DNA of 64,000 nucleotides, from positions 4,727,501 through 4,791,500 of the forward strand of contig JADKIW010000001.1 of assembly GCA_016721115.1 (NCBI GenBank). Reading direction: 5' to 3'. This stretch comes from Candidatus Defluviilinea proxima (GTDB lineage: Bacteria; Chloroflexota; Anaerolineae; Anaerolineales; Villigracilaceae). Shown here in pieces: positions 6,206 to 15,134 of this stretch (positions are counted from its first letter, which is position 1; each line of letters starts with the position of its first letter). The notes under the pieces are model-generated. The model was given only the letters and a program-made list of their open reading frames with translations, was not told the origin of the DNA and ran no database searches. The position numbers and the translations under genes are program-made.

Positions 6206-9079
6206 ATGTCATCCAATATCATTCGCGTGGTTGGTGCACGCGTCCATAATTTGAAAAACATCACGGTTGAGATCCCGCGCGATAAGTTCGTGGTTATCAC
6301 TGGCTTATCGGGTTCGGGAAAGTCGTCACTGGCGTTCGATACGATCTTTGCTGAGGGTCAACGCAGATATGTTGAGTCGCTTTCCGCGTATGCGCGTCAA
6401 TTCATCGGGCAGATGGATAAACCCGATGTGGACTATATTGACGGCCTCTCCCCCGCTGTATCCATTGACCAGAAGTCCACGAGTCACAATCCGCGTTCGA
6501 CGGTTGGTACGGTCACCGAGATCTACGATTACATGCGTCTGTTGTTCGCGCGTGCAGGTATTCCGCACTGTCCCACTTGCGGACGTGAAGTGGTCAAGCA
6601 ATCGGCACAGGAAATTGTAGACAAGGTCGCGGGGCTTGAAAATGGTACACGCATTTTGATCCTTGCGCCGCTGGTTCGCGGGCGCAAAGGAACGTATCAA
6701 GCTGTCTTTGAGGAGATCCGCAAAGCGGGTTTTGCTCGTGCCCGCGTGGATGGCACTGTCCACTCACTCGATGATGAAATCGAACTCGACCGTTACAAAC
6801 AACACACCATCGAAGCAGTGGTAGATCGCCTTGTGATTACTAAGGAAGGCGAAAAAGAAGAAAAGAAAGCCGCGCTCACCCGCCTGACCGACTCGATTGA
6901 AACCGCGCTCAAGTTTGGCGAGGGATATATCACGGTCAACCTCGTGGACAGTAAAGAAGACATTGCGTTTTCCGAGCACCTCGCCTGCCCTGAGCATGGC
7001 GTCAGTATCAATGAAGTGGAGCCGCGTACTTTTTCGTTCAACACACCACAAGGCGCCTGCCCAGATTGTCAGGGACTAGGCTCAAAATTGGAAATAGACC
7101 CGGAGCGCATCATCCCGGACCGAGACCTGTCTCTCAACGAGGGAGCGATCGTCAGCCTTGAGTGGGGACCGAAAGAGGAAGGCGGATATTACTGGCAATC
7201 ATTACAGAACGCCTGTCATGCTTATAAGATCGATATGGATAAACCCATCCGCGAGTTGAAGAAAGAACAAGTCAACCTTGTTCTTTACGGCACAGGCGAT
7301 AAGCAAATTCAAATGACGTATAAGAACGCAAACGGCAACGAGTTCAAGTTCACACGTGCCTTCGAAGGTGTTATTACAAATCTTGAACGCCGTTATCGCG
7401 AAACCAACTCCGAATGGATGCGTGAGAAGATCAGTGAATTCATGTCTGATCGTCCATGTCCATCTTGCGGAGGGAAACGTCTTAACCCGGCCGCATTAGC
7501 CGTGACTGTGGACGATATCAACATCGTGGAAGCGAACTCATGGCCCGTGTTGCAAACGCTTGAATGGGTCAAGAAGATCTCCGGTAAAGGGTCGCCTCTC
7601 ACATCCAAGCAAAAGACGATCGCAGAACGCGTTATCAAGGAAATCCATGAAAGGCTGAACTTCCTTGTGAACGTCGGCCTTGATTACCTGACTTTGAATC
7701 GTTCGGCCGTAACACTTTCCGGCGGCGAAGCACAACGCATCCGCTTGGCAACACAAGTTGGGTCACGTTTGGTCGGTGTGTTGTATGTATTGGATGAACC
7801 GTCCATTGGGTTGCATCCACGCGATAATGCGAGACTGTTGACCACGCTCAAAGGGTTGCGTGATCTTGGCAATACAGTGCTAGTCGTTGAGCATGACGAT
7901 GAAACCATCCGTGAAGCGGACTGGATCATTGACCTTGGCCCCGCCGCTGGCGAGCATGGCGGCCAAGTCATTGCAGAGGGAACGCCTAAACAGATTTTGG
8001 TGCACCCGAAGTCATTGACAGGACAATATTTATCGGGGCGAAAGCAGGTTGAGGTCCCGAAAAAGAGGCGTGAAGGGAATGGCAAGAGTCTCAAGATCGT
8101 TAATGCGTCCGCAAACAATTTAAAGGGAATCGATGTCGAGTTCCCGCTTGGAAAATTGATCTGCATCACAGGCGTAAGCGGCTCCGGCAAATCCACTTTG
8201 ATGAGCGACATTCTGTATAGCTCGCTGGCATCCAAACTGATGGGCGCGAGGACGATGGCAGGCGAACATGAGCGCATCGAGGGAATTGAACATCTCGATA
8301 AGATCATCAACATTGACCAGTCACCCATCGGGCGCACACCACGCTCGAACCCTGGGACGTATACCGGGCTGTTCGATGAGATCCGCAAGCTGTTCGCAGA
8401 ACTCCCTGAAAGTAAAGTGCGCGGATACAAGCCTGGTCGTTTTTCGTTCAACGTACACGGTGGGCGGTGCGAGGCTTGTCAGGGGCAAGGTGAATTGCGC
8501 ATCGAAATGCAGTTCCTGCCCGATGTATATGTGCCCTGCGATATTTGTCACGGCAAGCGTTTCAACCGCGAGACCTTACAGGTGATGTTCCGCGACAAGT
8601 ATTCGATCGCGGATGTGTTGGATATGACCGTTGACCACGCGCTTGAGGAATTCCAGAACTATCCGCAGATGCAAAACAAGTTGAAGTTGTTGCAGGAAGT
8701 AGGCCTTGGGTATGTACGCGTCGGTCAACCCGCCACTACACTCTCCGGTGGCGAGGCACAACGTGTGAAGCTTTCGAAAGAACTTTCGCGCCGCGCTACA
8801 GGGCGAACACTTTACGTGTTAGATGAACCGTCCGTTGGCTTGCATGCAGCAGACGTACACAAGTTGATCGAGGTGTTGCAACGGCTGGTGGACACGGGTA
8901 ACTCCGTTTTGATCATCGAACACAACCTCGACATCATCAAGGTCGCAGATTGGTTGATCGACCTCGGCCCCGAAGGTGGTGACAGGGGCGGCGAATTGAT
9001 CGCAGAGGGAACACCCGAGCAAGTAATGAAGGTCAAGGGCTCGTATACGGGGAAGTATTTGAAAGAGCACATGAAATAA
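6206..9079 (+). CDS. uvrA: UvrABC system protein A, excision-repair damage sensor
   Basis: A full-length 957-residue UvrA, the ABC-type ATPase dimer that scans DNA for bulky lesions and loads UvrB in nucleotide excision repair. Both ATP-binding halves are intact: Walker A G-L-S-G-S-G-K-S-S near residue 34 and G-V-S-G-S-G-K-S-T in the second half, each with an L-S-G-G-E-A-Q-R signature and a V-L-D-E-P-S Walker B. Zinc modules are visible as C-P-T-C-G and C-P-S-C-G in the first half and C-E-A-C-Q-G-Q-G ... C-D-I-C-H-G-K in the second. AAGGAG precedes the ATG by 4 nt. It is followed by a strong terminator and has no uvrB or uvrC nearby. Confidence 0.98.
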   Translation: MSSNIIRVVGARVHNLKNITVEIPRDKFVVITGLSGSGKSSLAFDTIFAEGQRRYVESLSAYARQFIGQMDKPDVDYIDGLSPAVSIDQKSTSHNPRSTVGTVTEIYDYMRLLFARAGIPHCPTCGREVVKQSAQEIVDKVAGLENGTRILILAPLVRGRKGTYQAVFEEIRKAGFARARVDGTVHSLDDEIELDRYKQHTIEAVVDRLVITKEGEKEEKKAALTRLTDSIETALKFGEGYITVNLVDSKEDIAFSEHLACPEHGVSINEVEPRTFSFNTPQGACPDCQGLGSKLEIDPERIIPDRDLSLNEGAIVSLEWGPKEEGGYYWQSLQNACHAYKIDMDKPIRELKKEQVNLVLYGTGDKQIQMTYKNANGNEFKFTRAFEGVITNLERRYRETNSEWMREKISEFMSDRPCPSCGGKRLNPAALAVTVDDINIVEANSWPVLQTLEWVKKISGKGSPLTSKQKTIAERVIKEIHERLNFLVNVGLDYLTLNRSAVTLSGGEAQRIRLATQVGSRLVGVLYVLDEPSIGLHPRDNARLLTTLKGLRDLGNTVLVVEHDDETIREADWIIDLGPAAGEHGGQVIAEGTPKQILVHPKSLTGQYLSGRKQVEVPKKRREGNGKSLKIVNASANNLKGIDVEFPLGKLICITGVSGSGKSTLMSDILYSSLASKLMGARTMAGEHERIEGIEHLDKIINIDQSPIGRTPRSNPGTYTGLFDEIRKLFAELPESKVRGYKPGRFSFNVHGGRCEACQGQGELRIEMQFLPDVYVPCDICHGKRFNRETLQVMFRDKYSIADVLDMTVDHALEEFQNYPQMQNKLKLLQEVGLGYVRVGQPATTLSGGEAQRVKLSKELSRRATGRTLYVLDEPSVGLHAADVHKLIEVLQRLVDTGNSVLIIEHNLDIIKVADWLIDLGPEGGDRGGELIAEGTPEQVMKVKGSYTGKYLKEHMK

Positions 9080-9084
9080 GACGA

Positions 9085-9120
9085 ACAGTTCCCGCAAATA
9101 TTTGCGGGAACTGTATTTTA
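9085..9120. terminator. uvrA terminator
   Basis: A perfect 30-bp palindrome (15-bp arms beginning ACAGTTCCCGCAAAT) starts just after the uvrA stop and is followed by ATTTTA. The weak T-tract leaves some doubt about efficiency, but position and stem support termination. Confidence 0.75.
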
Positions 9121-9219
9121 AATCCCTGCGTTTAACAATCAATTTTCAGGTAGAATTATTTCACCGCATGAGGTGGGAGTAATTCTCATCTTGTTGCTGA
9201 ATTTCAAAGGAAACTAAAT

Positions 9220-10449
9220 ATGTTAAATCGAACACCACCACCTAGCAAACCCAGCACATCCAATGTGATCAATTCCTATCGCAAACGCCGCCTACAACGC
9301 GGACCCATCCTGTTATATGGTGCAATTGCGTTGATCGTTATTGGACTTATTGCCATTGTCATTTCCTTCATGGGAGGCAAAGGCAACTCACCGCTCAATA
9401 CCATATTCGCTACAAAAACCCTAACCCCCACTACAACATTCACGCCGACCAACACAAGTACACCGACTGCAACCACAACCGTTACACTGACCCCAACAGC
9501 CACAATCACCCCGTCACCAACACGGGCATCATCCTACACGCTCGTGGAAGGCGATACCCTACAAGCGGTTGCTGAAAAGTTCGATCTTGGCCCCGATGGT
9601 GTTTTATTGCTTCTTGAATACAATACACAAATTGTAGAGGCAGGCGGACTGTACTACGTTGGCGATCCGCTTAAAATTCCACCAGCTGGTACTAAGCTTA
9701 GCACCTCCACCCCTCTCCCGGCCAACATCGGACGTGGCACCAAGATCGATTACAAAGTTCTGCCCGGCGACACACTGGCTGGTATTGCGGCCAAGTTCAA
9801 CAGCAAGGAAGAAGACATTATCTCCGTCAACAGCATTACAGATGCCAATGCGCTCCAAGTGGGACAAGAACTCAAGATCCCGGTCAACCTTGTGACGGCA
9901 ACCGCTACGCTTCCTCCCACGTCGACGCCTGTTACGCCAACTGTTGAGGGACAGCCCACTTCGACCGTGGCCGCCGCAGTCACTACTGCCGCTGGCACCC
10001 CCGCACCTAGTGGAAACGCTCCAGTGTGTAACCCAACACAAGACGAAACAGCTGTAGCCGCGCTTGTGAAACTCATCAACGACGCCCGCACCACTAGCGG
10101 ATTGGCCGCCCTAACCCTTAACCAAAAGCTGACCTCGGCCGCCAATGCACACGCTGTGGATATGCTCTGTAACAACTATTTCAGTCCGCTTGGGTTGAAG
10201 GATAATTCAACAGTCAAACAACGCGTTACAGCACAAGGCTACACCGCTTCCACTGTGGCTGAGAATTTATACGCTTTGCAACCCAGCTACGGCATGACCG
10301 CACAAGCGGCCTTCAACTGGTGGAACAAGAACAAGGAAGCGCGCGAGAACATGCTCAACCCGAACGTGGCAGAAATGGGCGTCACATATGTCTCTGACGA
10401 GAACACCCTGTTTGGTGCTTATTTCGTTGTGACGTTTGCCAAACCCTAA
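9220..10449 (+). CDS. Membrane-anchored LysM-LysM-CAP surface protein
   Basis: 409 residues. A short basic cytoplasmic segment (about 1-28) precedes one transmembrane helix (about 29-51) and a Thr/Pro-rich spacer (about 62-105), typical of extended wall-spanning linkers. Two LysM modules follow (about 107-152 starting Y-T-L-V-E-G-D-T-L, and about 175-222 starting Y-K-V-L-P-G-D-T-L), which bind GlcNAc-containing glycans such as peptidoglycan. After a second Pro/Thr linker comes a CAP/SCP domain (about 275-409) with L-I-N-D-A-R, A-N-A-H-A-V-D-M and W-N-K-N-K-E-A-R-E-N-M-L-N. The role of bacterial CAP domains is mostly unknown. It is a single gene with AAAGGAAA before the ATG. Confidence 0.88.
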   Translation: MLNRTPPPSKPSTSNVINSYRKRRLQRGPILLYGAIALIVIGLIAIVISFMGGKGNSPLNTIFATKTLTPTTTFTPTNTSTPTATTTVTLTPTATITPSPTRASSYTLVEGDTLQAVAEKFDLGPDGVLLLLEYNTQIVEAGGLYYVGDPLKIPPAGTKLSTSTPLPANIGRGTKIDYKVLPGDTLAGIAAKFNSKEEDIISVNSITDANALQVGQELKIPVNLVTATATLPPTSTPVTPTVEGQPTSTVAAAVTTAAGTPAPSGNAPVCNPTQDETAVAALVKLINDARTTSGLAALTLNQKLTSAANAHAVDMLCNNYFSPLGLKDNSTVKQRVTAQGYTASTVAENLYALQPSYGMTAQAAFNWWNKNKEARENMLNPNVAEMGVTYVSDENTLFGAYFVVTFAKP

Positions 10450-10479
10450 AAGTAGATACGACCTAATGAGCGCTTTTTC

Positions 10480-10508
10480 TGGACAAATCAGGAATGCTCA
10501 TGTAAAAT
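10480..10508 (+). promoter_or_regulatory. Sigma-70-type promoter of rpsT
   Basis: TGGACA (-35, 5 of 6 consensus) and TAAAAT (-10, 5 of 6) are separated by exactly 17 bp. The start site would be near 10515, giving a leader of about 60 nt that contains an imperfect hairpin with arms GTGAC / GTCAC. Confidence 0.7.
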
Positions 10509-10575
10509 ACCGCTCTTGTGACCACTAGATGGTTGTCACGTACTTAAGTAAAGCAGGAAATTTCGGAGGAAGACC

Positions 10576-10842
10576 TTGGCTAACATTCAGTCCCAAATCA
10601 AAAGAAACAAGCAGAACGAAAAGCGTCGTTTGAGCAATCGTCTTGGACGCGGTTCTGCCCGCAGTGCCGTCATCAAGGCTCGTGCCGCTTTGGAAGAGAA
10701 CAAACCTGAGACCAAAGAAGCTGTGCTTCTCGCGATCAGCACTCTCGATCAAGCCGCCGAGAGCGGTGTGATCCACAAGAACAACGCCGCCCGTCGCAAA
10801 AGCCGCCTGATGAAGAAGCTCAATTCTCTCAAATCGGCCTAA
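10576..10842 (+). CDS. rpsT: 30S ribosomal protein S20
   Basis: 88 residues, very basic, beginning M-A-N-I-Q-S-Q-I-K-R-N-K-Q-N and containing R-S-A-V-I-K-A-R, G-V-I-H-K-N-N-A-A-R-R-K-S-R-L, the conserved S20 signature. S20 binds 16S rRNA early in small-subunit assembly. The start codon is TTG with GGAGGAAG 4 nt upstream; a rare start is common for rpsT. The leader hairpin before the ribosome site could serve autoregulation, which is known for S20 in other bacteria but not shown here. A strong terminator follows, so it is transcribed alone. Confidence 0.97.
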   Translation: MANIQSQIKRNKQNEKRRLSNRLGRGSARSAVIKARAALEENKPETKEAVLLAISTLDQAAESGVIHKNNAARRKSRLMKKLNSLKSA

Positions 10843-10866
10843 TCGGTTAATTTGTTCGAGCAAACT

Positions 10867-10893
10867 GCGGGAGTCGAAAGACTCCCGCTTTTG
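10867..10893 (+). terminator. rpsT terminator
   Basis: A 9-bp GC-rich stem GCGGGAGTC / GACTCCCGC with a GAAA tetraloop is followed by TTTTGTT. Confidence 0.92.
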
Positions 10894-10927
10894 TTATCCC
10901 CCCTCCCAGCGAAGGCAGGTGGGACTT

Positions 10928-10936
10928 TGATATAAT
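10928..10936 (+). promoter_or_regulatory. Extended -10 promoter candidate for argS
   Basis: TGATATAAT combines a TGn extension with a perfect -10 box, 23 nt before the argS ATG. No consensus -35 is seen. Confidence 0.5.
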
Positions 10937-10959
10937 CCAAAAACAGGATTACTCCGCTT

Positions 10960-12768
10960 ATGTTTGAACAAGAACAACAACTCATCGAAGAAAAAATAAA
11001 AGCGTATTGCGCGGCCAATGATATCGCGCTCGCCGAACTCAAATGGACACCCATCCCCTTCTCGGGCGAATGGGGTATTGCCACGTCATTCTTTCAGACC
11101 GCGGCCAATGCCGCCAAACTCGGCAAGGGAAACAAGGTCCCAGTGCCGCAAAAGGCCCAGGAAATCGCAGAGCAGGTCAAAAGTCAGATCGGAAGCGTGG
11201 AGGGTGTCAGTCATATTGAGGCGGTGAAGGGCTATCTCAACGTCTATTACACAACATCTGATTATGCCAAGCGCGTTGTGGATGAAGTGCTCGCCTCAAA
11301 ATCAGACTTTGGGCGTGGTTCGTCGAAAAATGAACGCGTCATGGTCGAGTACGCTCAGCCGAACACGCATCACTCATTTCACATCGGACATTATCGCAAC
11401 ACGATCCTGGGCGAAGTGTTGGCGCGTCTCGTTGAGTTTGCAGGCTTCGATACGATCCGCGCTTCGTATCCCGGCGACTTGGGGCTTGGCGTTATCACAG
11501 TGATGTGGATATACGATAAGTTGTACAAAGGCCAGGAACCCGAGGGCATTCACGAGCGTGGTCAATGGCTGGCAAAGTTATATGTAGAAGCAACTGCATT
11601 GCTTGAAAAGAAGGAAAACGAAACACCTGAAGAGACCGCGCAACGCGAGGCGTGCGATGCCGAACGCCGCGAGATGTATCGCAAATGGGACGCAGGCGAC
11701 GCAGAAGTGCGTGAGTTGTGGCGCGTGACCCGTGAGTGGAGTCTTGAGGAATTGCGCGATGTGTTGAAAATGATGGACGTGAAGATGGATGTCTGGTTCT
11801 ACGAATCAGAAGTGGATGAACCATCAAAAGCCATCGTTGAAGAGTTGATCGAGAAGAACATCGCCGATGATGAACGCCCAGACGGTGGCGCTGTGATCGT
11901 AAAGATCGACGAGAAACTCGGGCTCACAAAAGAGAAATACCGAACGAACGTCATTTTGCGCCGCGATGGAACAACGCTGTATCTGACTAAAGACCTTGCG
12001 CTCGCCAAAGAGAAGTTCGAGAAGTATCACGTTGACCGCTCAATCTATGTAGTGGATGTGCGTCAGTCCCTGCATTTGCAACAGGCGTTTGCCATTTTGA
12101 AGTTGTGGGGCTTCCCACAGGCAGAGAAGTGTCATCACTTGGGATATGGCTTTGTAAGCCTGCCAGAGGGAGCCATGTCTGCGCGGCGTGGACGTGTGGT
12201 GTTGTTTAAGAACGTTTACGACGAAGCCATCAAACGCGTGCTGGCAGTCGAATCAGAGCGGAGTGGAAATATCCCCGAAGCGGAACGCGAAGCTATAGCT
12301 ACACAAATTGGTCTGGGCGCACTGGCCTACTCCATGTTGTCTGTGGACAACAACAAAGACATCGTCTTCGATATGGACGAAGCATTGTCTTTTGATGGCC
12401 GAACTGGTCCGTACATTCAGAATGCACACGTAAGAGCAAACAGCATTCTAAAAAAAGCAGGAACATTCAATGCCGCAAACTCAACTTTTGACTATGAGCT
12501 CACCAAACACGAGATCGAGTTGATCGAACGCATGTCAAAGTTCCCCGATGCGGTACAGCAAGCCGCGAACGAATATCGTCCGCTGGTGATGGCGCAGTAT
12601 GCGTACGATCTGGCAAATGCTTTCCATTCGTTCTACCATGCCGTGCCAGTCATGCAGACGGAGGATGAAAAAGTCCGCAGTGCCCGCTTGCAATTGGTGA
12701 TGGCGGCAAAGCAGGTCATTGCAAATGCGTTGAGATTGTTGGATATTCAATCGCCCAATGTGATGTAA
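10960..12768 (+). CDS. argS: Arginine--tRNA ligase
   Basis: 602 residues, class I aminoacyl-tRNA synthetase that charges tRNA-Arg. The catalytic A-Q-P-N-T-H-H-S-F-H-I-G-H-Y-R-N region near residue 132 carries the HIGH motif. The N-terminal Add-1-type domain (about 1-115) and the C-terminal helical DALR anticodon-binding domain (from about 480, A-N-A-L-R-L-L-D at the end) are both present. No canonical KMSKS is seen; M-S-A-R-R-G-R near 406 occupies that place, as is usual for ArgRS. Length matches the family. It lies between two terminators and is a single transcription unit. Confidence 0.96.
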   Translation: MFEQEQQLIEEKIKAYCAANDIALAELKWTPIPFSGEWGIATSFFQTAANAAKLGKGNKVPVPQKAQEIAEQVKSQIGSVEGVSHIEAVKGYLNVYYTTSDYAKRVVDEVLASKSDFGRGSSKNERVMVEYAQPNTHHSFHIGHYRNTILGEVLARLVEFAGFDTIRASYPGDLGLGVITVMWIYDKLYKGQEPEGIHERGQWLAKLYVEATALLEKKENETPEETAQREACDAERREMYRKWDAGDAEVRELWRVTREWSLEELRDVLKMMDVKMDVWFYESEVDEPSKAIVEELIEKNIADDERPDGGAVIVKIDEKLGLTKEKYRTNVILRRDGTTLYLTKDLALAKEKFEKYHVDRSIYVVDVRQSLHLQQAFAILKLWGFPQAEKCHHLGYGFVSLPEGAMSARRGRVVLFKNVYDEAIKRVLAVESERSGNIPEAEREAIATQIGLGALAYSMLSVDNNKDIVFDMDEALSFDGRTGPYIQNAHVRANSILKKAGTFNAANSTFDYELTKHEIELIERMSKFPDAVQQAANEYRPLVMAQYAYDLANAFHSFYHAVPVMQTEDEKVRSARLQLVMAAKQVIANALRLLDIQSPNVM

Positions 12769-12770
12769 AA

Positions 12771-12805
12771 AAGAAGGTCGCGTTTGAAACGCGACCTTCT
12801 TTTTA
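12771..12805. terminator. Terminator between argS and the convergent regulator gene
   Basis: A long perfect stem (AAGAAGGTCGCGTTT and its complement) with runs of A before and T after, so it can act in both directions between argS and the minus-strand gene ending at 12808. Confidence 0.92.
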
Positions 12806-12807
12806 GT

Positions 12808-14331
12808 TTATGGTGTCCATTCCACCTGTAAATCATCTGTCAACGTAATAGATATTTCTCGAATAGTGACAGCGAGCTGTCCAGTGGGATATCCACCTTT
12901 ACACAATTGAGTGTAAACAAGAGGCTCTTTTTCAACTTTATAGACATCCGTTAACCAACATTGGTATTCGTCACCATGAATATCCATTTGAGCGACCAGT
13001 TCCAAGGCTGGGTCGGCTTCGACGATAAATCGGTAACCCATTTCATATCCTTGTGAACCATCAACGTAGTTATGGTTTTTTGCTACGTCATCGAAAGTTG
13101 CAGTCTGGGCGGAGACAATCTCGAATTCATAACCAGCAATAGTGAAGGTTTTATTCAAATCCCATTTTTGACCATACTCTGGATTCTCGCCAACATCAAA
13201 GGTAAAGGTCATCTCTTCGGGGGTTGCCTGTGGTGGATCTGTATACATTGGCATGTAGTAAGCAATGGCTTGATCTATCACCACAGTCAACGGACCAGGT
13301 GCCGGCTTACCTTCAGATATGAACTCGAAAGAGCTACCGACTTTATGCTCGAACGGTTGCCAGACAAATGAACCGATCATGCGGAATTTTTGTCCCAGCG
13401 AGTCGATGACATAGACACTCTGCGGCATAATGGAAATTAGCGACGGGTCAGGATTCTCAACGTTGAGGTGGAAGTACAGCACAGTGTTGGAATCAGTGGG
13501 GATGATCCGCTCGAGGGTCATGTCCACTTTGGGAGTTGAAACAGCTTCAAGCAAGGGCGAGGCGGGAATGTCATCTGTGACAGCAGGCTGTGTTATTTCA
13601 ATAACAGGTTCCCCCACAACGGTCCCTGATGGGATGTCAATCAAGGGAAAAGAGAGTTCCCAATTTTCAGGGATGACACTGAGGCGAGCCTGCGGAATAC
13701 AGTCGAGCACAAAAGTTAGCGTGTTCACATCCGCAGGGACAACTGCATCATATGCAGGTTGCATGGCAAAAACATTTTGCGGATATTTACCAGTGTAATC
13801 ACGTTCCAGCACGGTACCATCAGGTAGGCGTAAACGTGCATCACCTGATTTGTTGTACATACTGCCAGGGTTGACGCCGCCACAAAACGCGGTCGGGTTG
13901 GAACCATCTGTAGACTGCCAGCCATCATTCTCAGGCGCAATACCAGCCACTTCATATTGCAATTCCACATGGTCGGGGTATACGAACACATGCGAGATGG
14001 TCAACGTGACTCCATCGCGGGTCGTTGAAACAGGCTCTGCCAACATACGTAAGCCATTCGTGGTTTCGACCAAACCTACATCAGGCACATAACCGAACAC
14101 CCGTCCAAATGCCGCGGAGATTGTCGGCACACTTACAACAAGGATGGTGAGCACAAGGGCGAAAGCCATTGCCCAAGCAGGTCTAAAAAAATTTGTTTTC
14201 ATTTGTACTCGTCTCCTTACCAGTTCATTGCGTAATCGAGTTGTAAACTCAGGTGTCGCGTTGGGCGTCTTTAACGCGTTGCGAACCTTCTCTTCAAACT
14301 CAGGGGATGGATTCAAATCGTTCATGGTCAC
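12808..14331 (-). CDS. Membrane regulator partnered with an ECF sigma factor (anti-sigma-like, DUF4179-type)
   Basis: 507 residues: a charged cytoplasmic N-terminus of about 50 residues, one transmembrane helix (about 54-74, A-W-A-M-A-F-A-L-V-L-T-I-L-V-V-S) and a large extracytoplasmic beta-rich part. Just after the helix, A-F-G-R-V-F-G-Y-V-P-D-V-G-L-V and G-V-T-L-T-I-S-H-V resemble DUF4179-type proteins encoded next to ECF sigma genes. The start overlaps the sigma stop by 4 nt (ATGA), so the two are made together. It probably holds the sigma factor at the membrane until an outside signal is sensed; that role is inferred from architecture and position. No zinc motif H-x3-C-x2-C is present. 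Confidence 0.8.
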   Translation of the reverse strand: MTMNDLNPSPEFEEKVRNALKTPNATPEFTTRLRNELVRRRVQMKTNFFRPAWAMAFALVLTILVVSVPTISAAFGRVFGYVPDVGLVETTNGLRMLAEPVSTTRDGVTLTISHVFVYPDHVELQYEVAGIAPENDGWQSTDGSNPTAFCGGVNPGSMYNKSGDARLRLPDGTVLERDYTGKYPQNVFAMQPAYDAVVPADVNTLTFVLDCIPQARLSVIPENWELSFPLIDIPSGTVVGEPVIEITQPAVTDDIPASPLLEAVSTPKVDMTLERIIPTDSNTVLYFHLNVENPDPSLISIMPQSVYVIDSLGQKFRMIGSFVWQPFEHKVGSSFEFISEGKPAPGPLTVVIDQAIAYYMPMYTDPPQATPEEMTFTFDVGENPEYGQKWDLNKTFTIAGYEFEIVSAQTATFDDVAKNHNYVDGSQGYEMGYRFIVEADPALELVAQMDIHGDEYQCWLTDVYKVEKEPLVYTQLCKGGYPTGQLAVTIREISITLTDDLQVEWTP

Positions 14332-14885
14332 TCCATCTGGCTCTTCAAACGCGCCAGCAATCGGTACACGGTTTTCTTCACAGCATCTTCGCGTTTGCCA
14401 AGCAAGTCCGCGATCTCTACAAATGTCAGCTCGGCCACATATCGCAGGCGGATCAAGTCCTGCTCCTCTTCATTCAGTTGCTTGATGAGAAAGCGGACCT
14501 TGCTCAACTCCTCAGCACGGATCAACGTTCCAAGTGCGTCTTCGCGCTCAAGCAGTTCGCCAGCCGCCTCCAACCCAACCTCTCGCCTGTTCCTGCGCAA
14601 ATGATCGTACATTTTGCTTCGAGCGATTCGAAACAACCATGCTACAAATTGGCCCTGCTCTCGATACCGAGGTAGCGCCTCGTACGCCGTGATGAACGTC
14701 TGCGACGTGACATCTTCTGCTTCGTGAGCATTTCCCAGACGGCTATATAGATAGCGATAAACAGACTGGAGGTAACGGTCATATAACCTGCCAAATGCGG
14801 TTGGGTCGCCTTTAGCGGCAGTGACCAAGTCAGGGAGCTCGTCTTGATTCATTTGTATTGTTTTCTCTGCTCTAAATCCTAACAT
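14328..14885 (-). CDS. ECF-type RNA polymerase sigma factor (second of three)
   Basis: About 185 residues. Region 2 is A-F-G-R-L-Y-D-R-Y-L through A-E-D-V-T-S-Q-T-F and V-A-W-L-F-R-I-A-R-S; region 4 is L-N-E-E-E-Q-D-L-I-R-L-R-Y and T-F-V-E-I-A-D-L-L-G-K-R-E-D-A-V-K-K-T-V. The frame is open to 14975, but the ATG at 14885 has AAAGGA 6 nt upstream and gives a normal N-terminus, so I use it. It overlaps the downstream membrane regulator gene by 4 nt, a standard sigma/anti-sigma pair. Its own operon is the likely first target, but no promoter repeat could be verified. Confidence 0.9.
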   Translation of the reverse strand: MLGFRAEKTIQMNQDELPDLVTAAKGDPTAFGRLYDRYLQSVYRYLYSRLGNAHEAEDVTSQTFITAYEALPRYREQGQFVAWLFRIARSKMYDHLRRNRREVGLEAAGELLEREDALGTLIRAEELSKVRFLIKQLNEEEQDLIRLRYVAELTFVEIADLLGKREDAVKKTVYRLLARLKSQME

Positions 14886-15045
14886 GCAGTTCCTTTCTCT
14901 CGCGAGGTATCTAATAATGTAAATGCATTCACAGAGAAAACGTGCAGAACAACAAAAAGGGACAATAACTGTCATACTAAAATAAGGCTAAACGTTACTT
15001 CACTAGCAGGACAATTTCTTTTAGATTAGATATTAACTATCGGAA

Positions 15046-15119
15046 ATGTCATCGTGGGTAAAAACGAAGAGCTCAAATCCCACTCCGAGCCCCTTCGGAC
15101 TTTGTCCTCATGATGACAT
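15046..15119 (+). promoter_or_regulatory. Possible three-way-junction RNA leader before the cDPG-synthetase-like gene
   Basis: ATGTCATC (15046-15053) pairs with GATGACAT (15112-15119) and encloses two adjoining hairpins: GTGGG/CCCAC (15054-15083) and TCCGA/TCGGA with a 6-nt loop (15084-15099). The closing stem ends just before the AGGAG ribosome site of the gene at 15135. It matches no riboswitch class I know and may be chance. Confidence 0.3.
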
Positions 15120-15134
15120 GCACAGGAGTTTCCT

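Noticed and set aside
7684..8451. Large antisense open frame within uvrA (255 codons)
   Set aside because: It lies opposite conserved uvrA codons, has no ribosome site and resembles no protein; it is a codon-bias shadow.
15046..15119. tRNA gene
   Set aside because: The 74-nt length and the TCAAATCC stretch look tRNA-like, but there is no 7-nt T-loop, anticodon arm or acceptor geometry.
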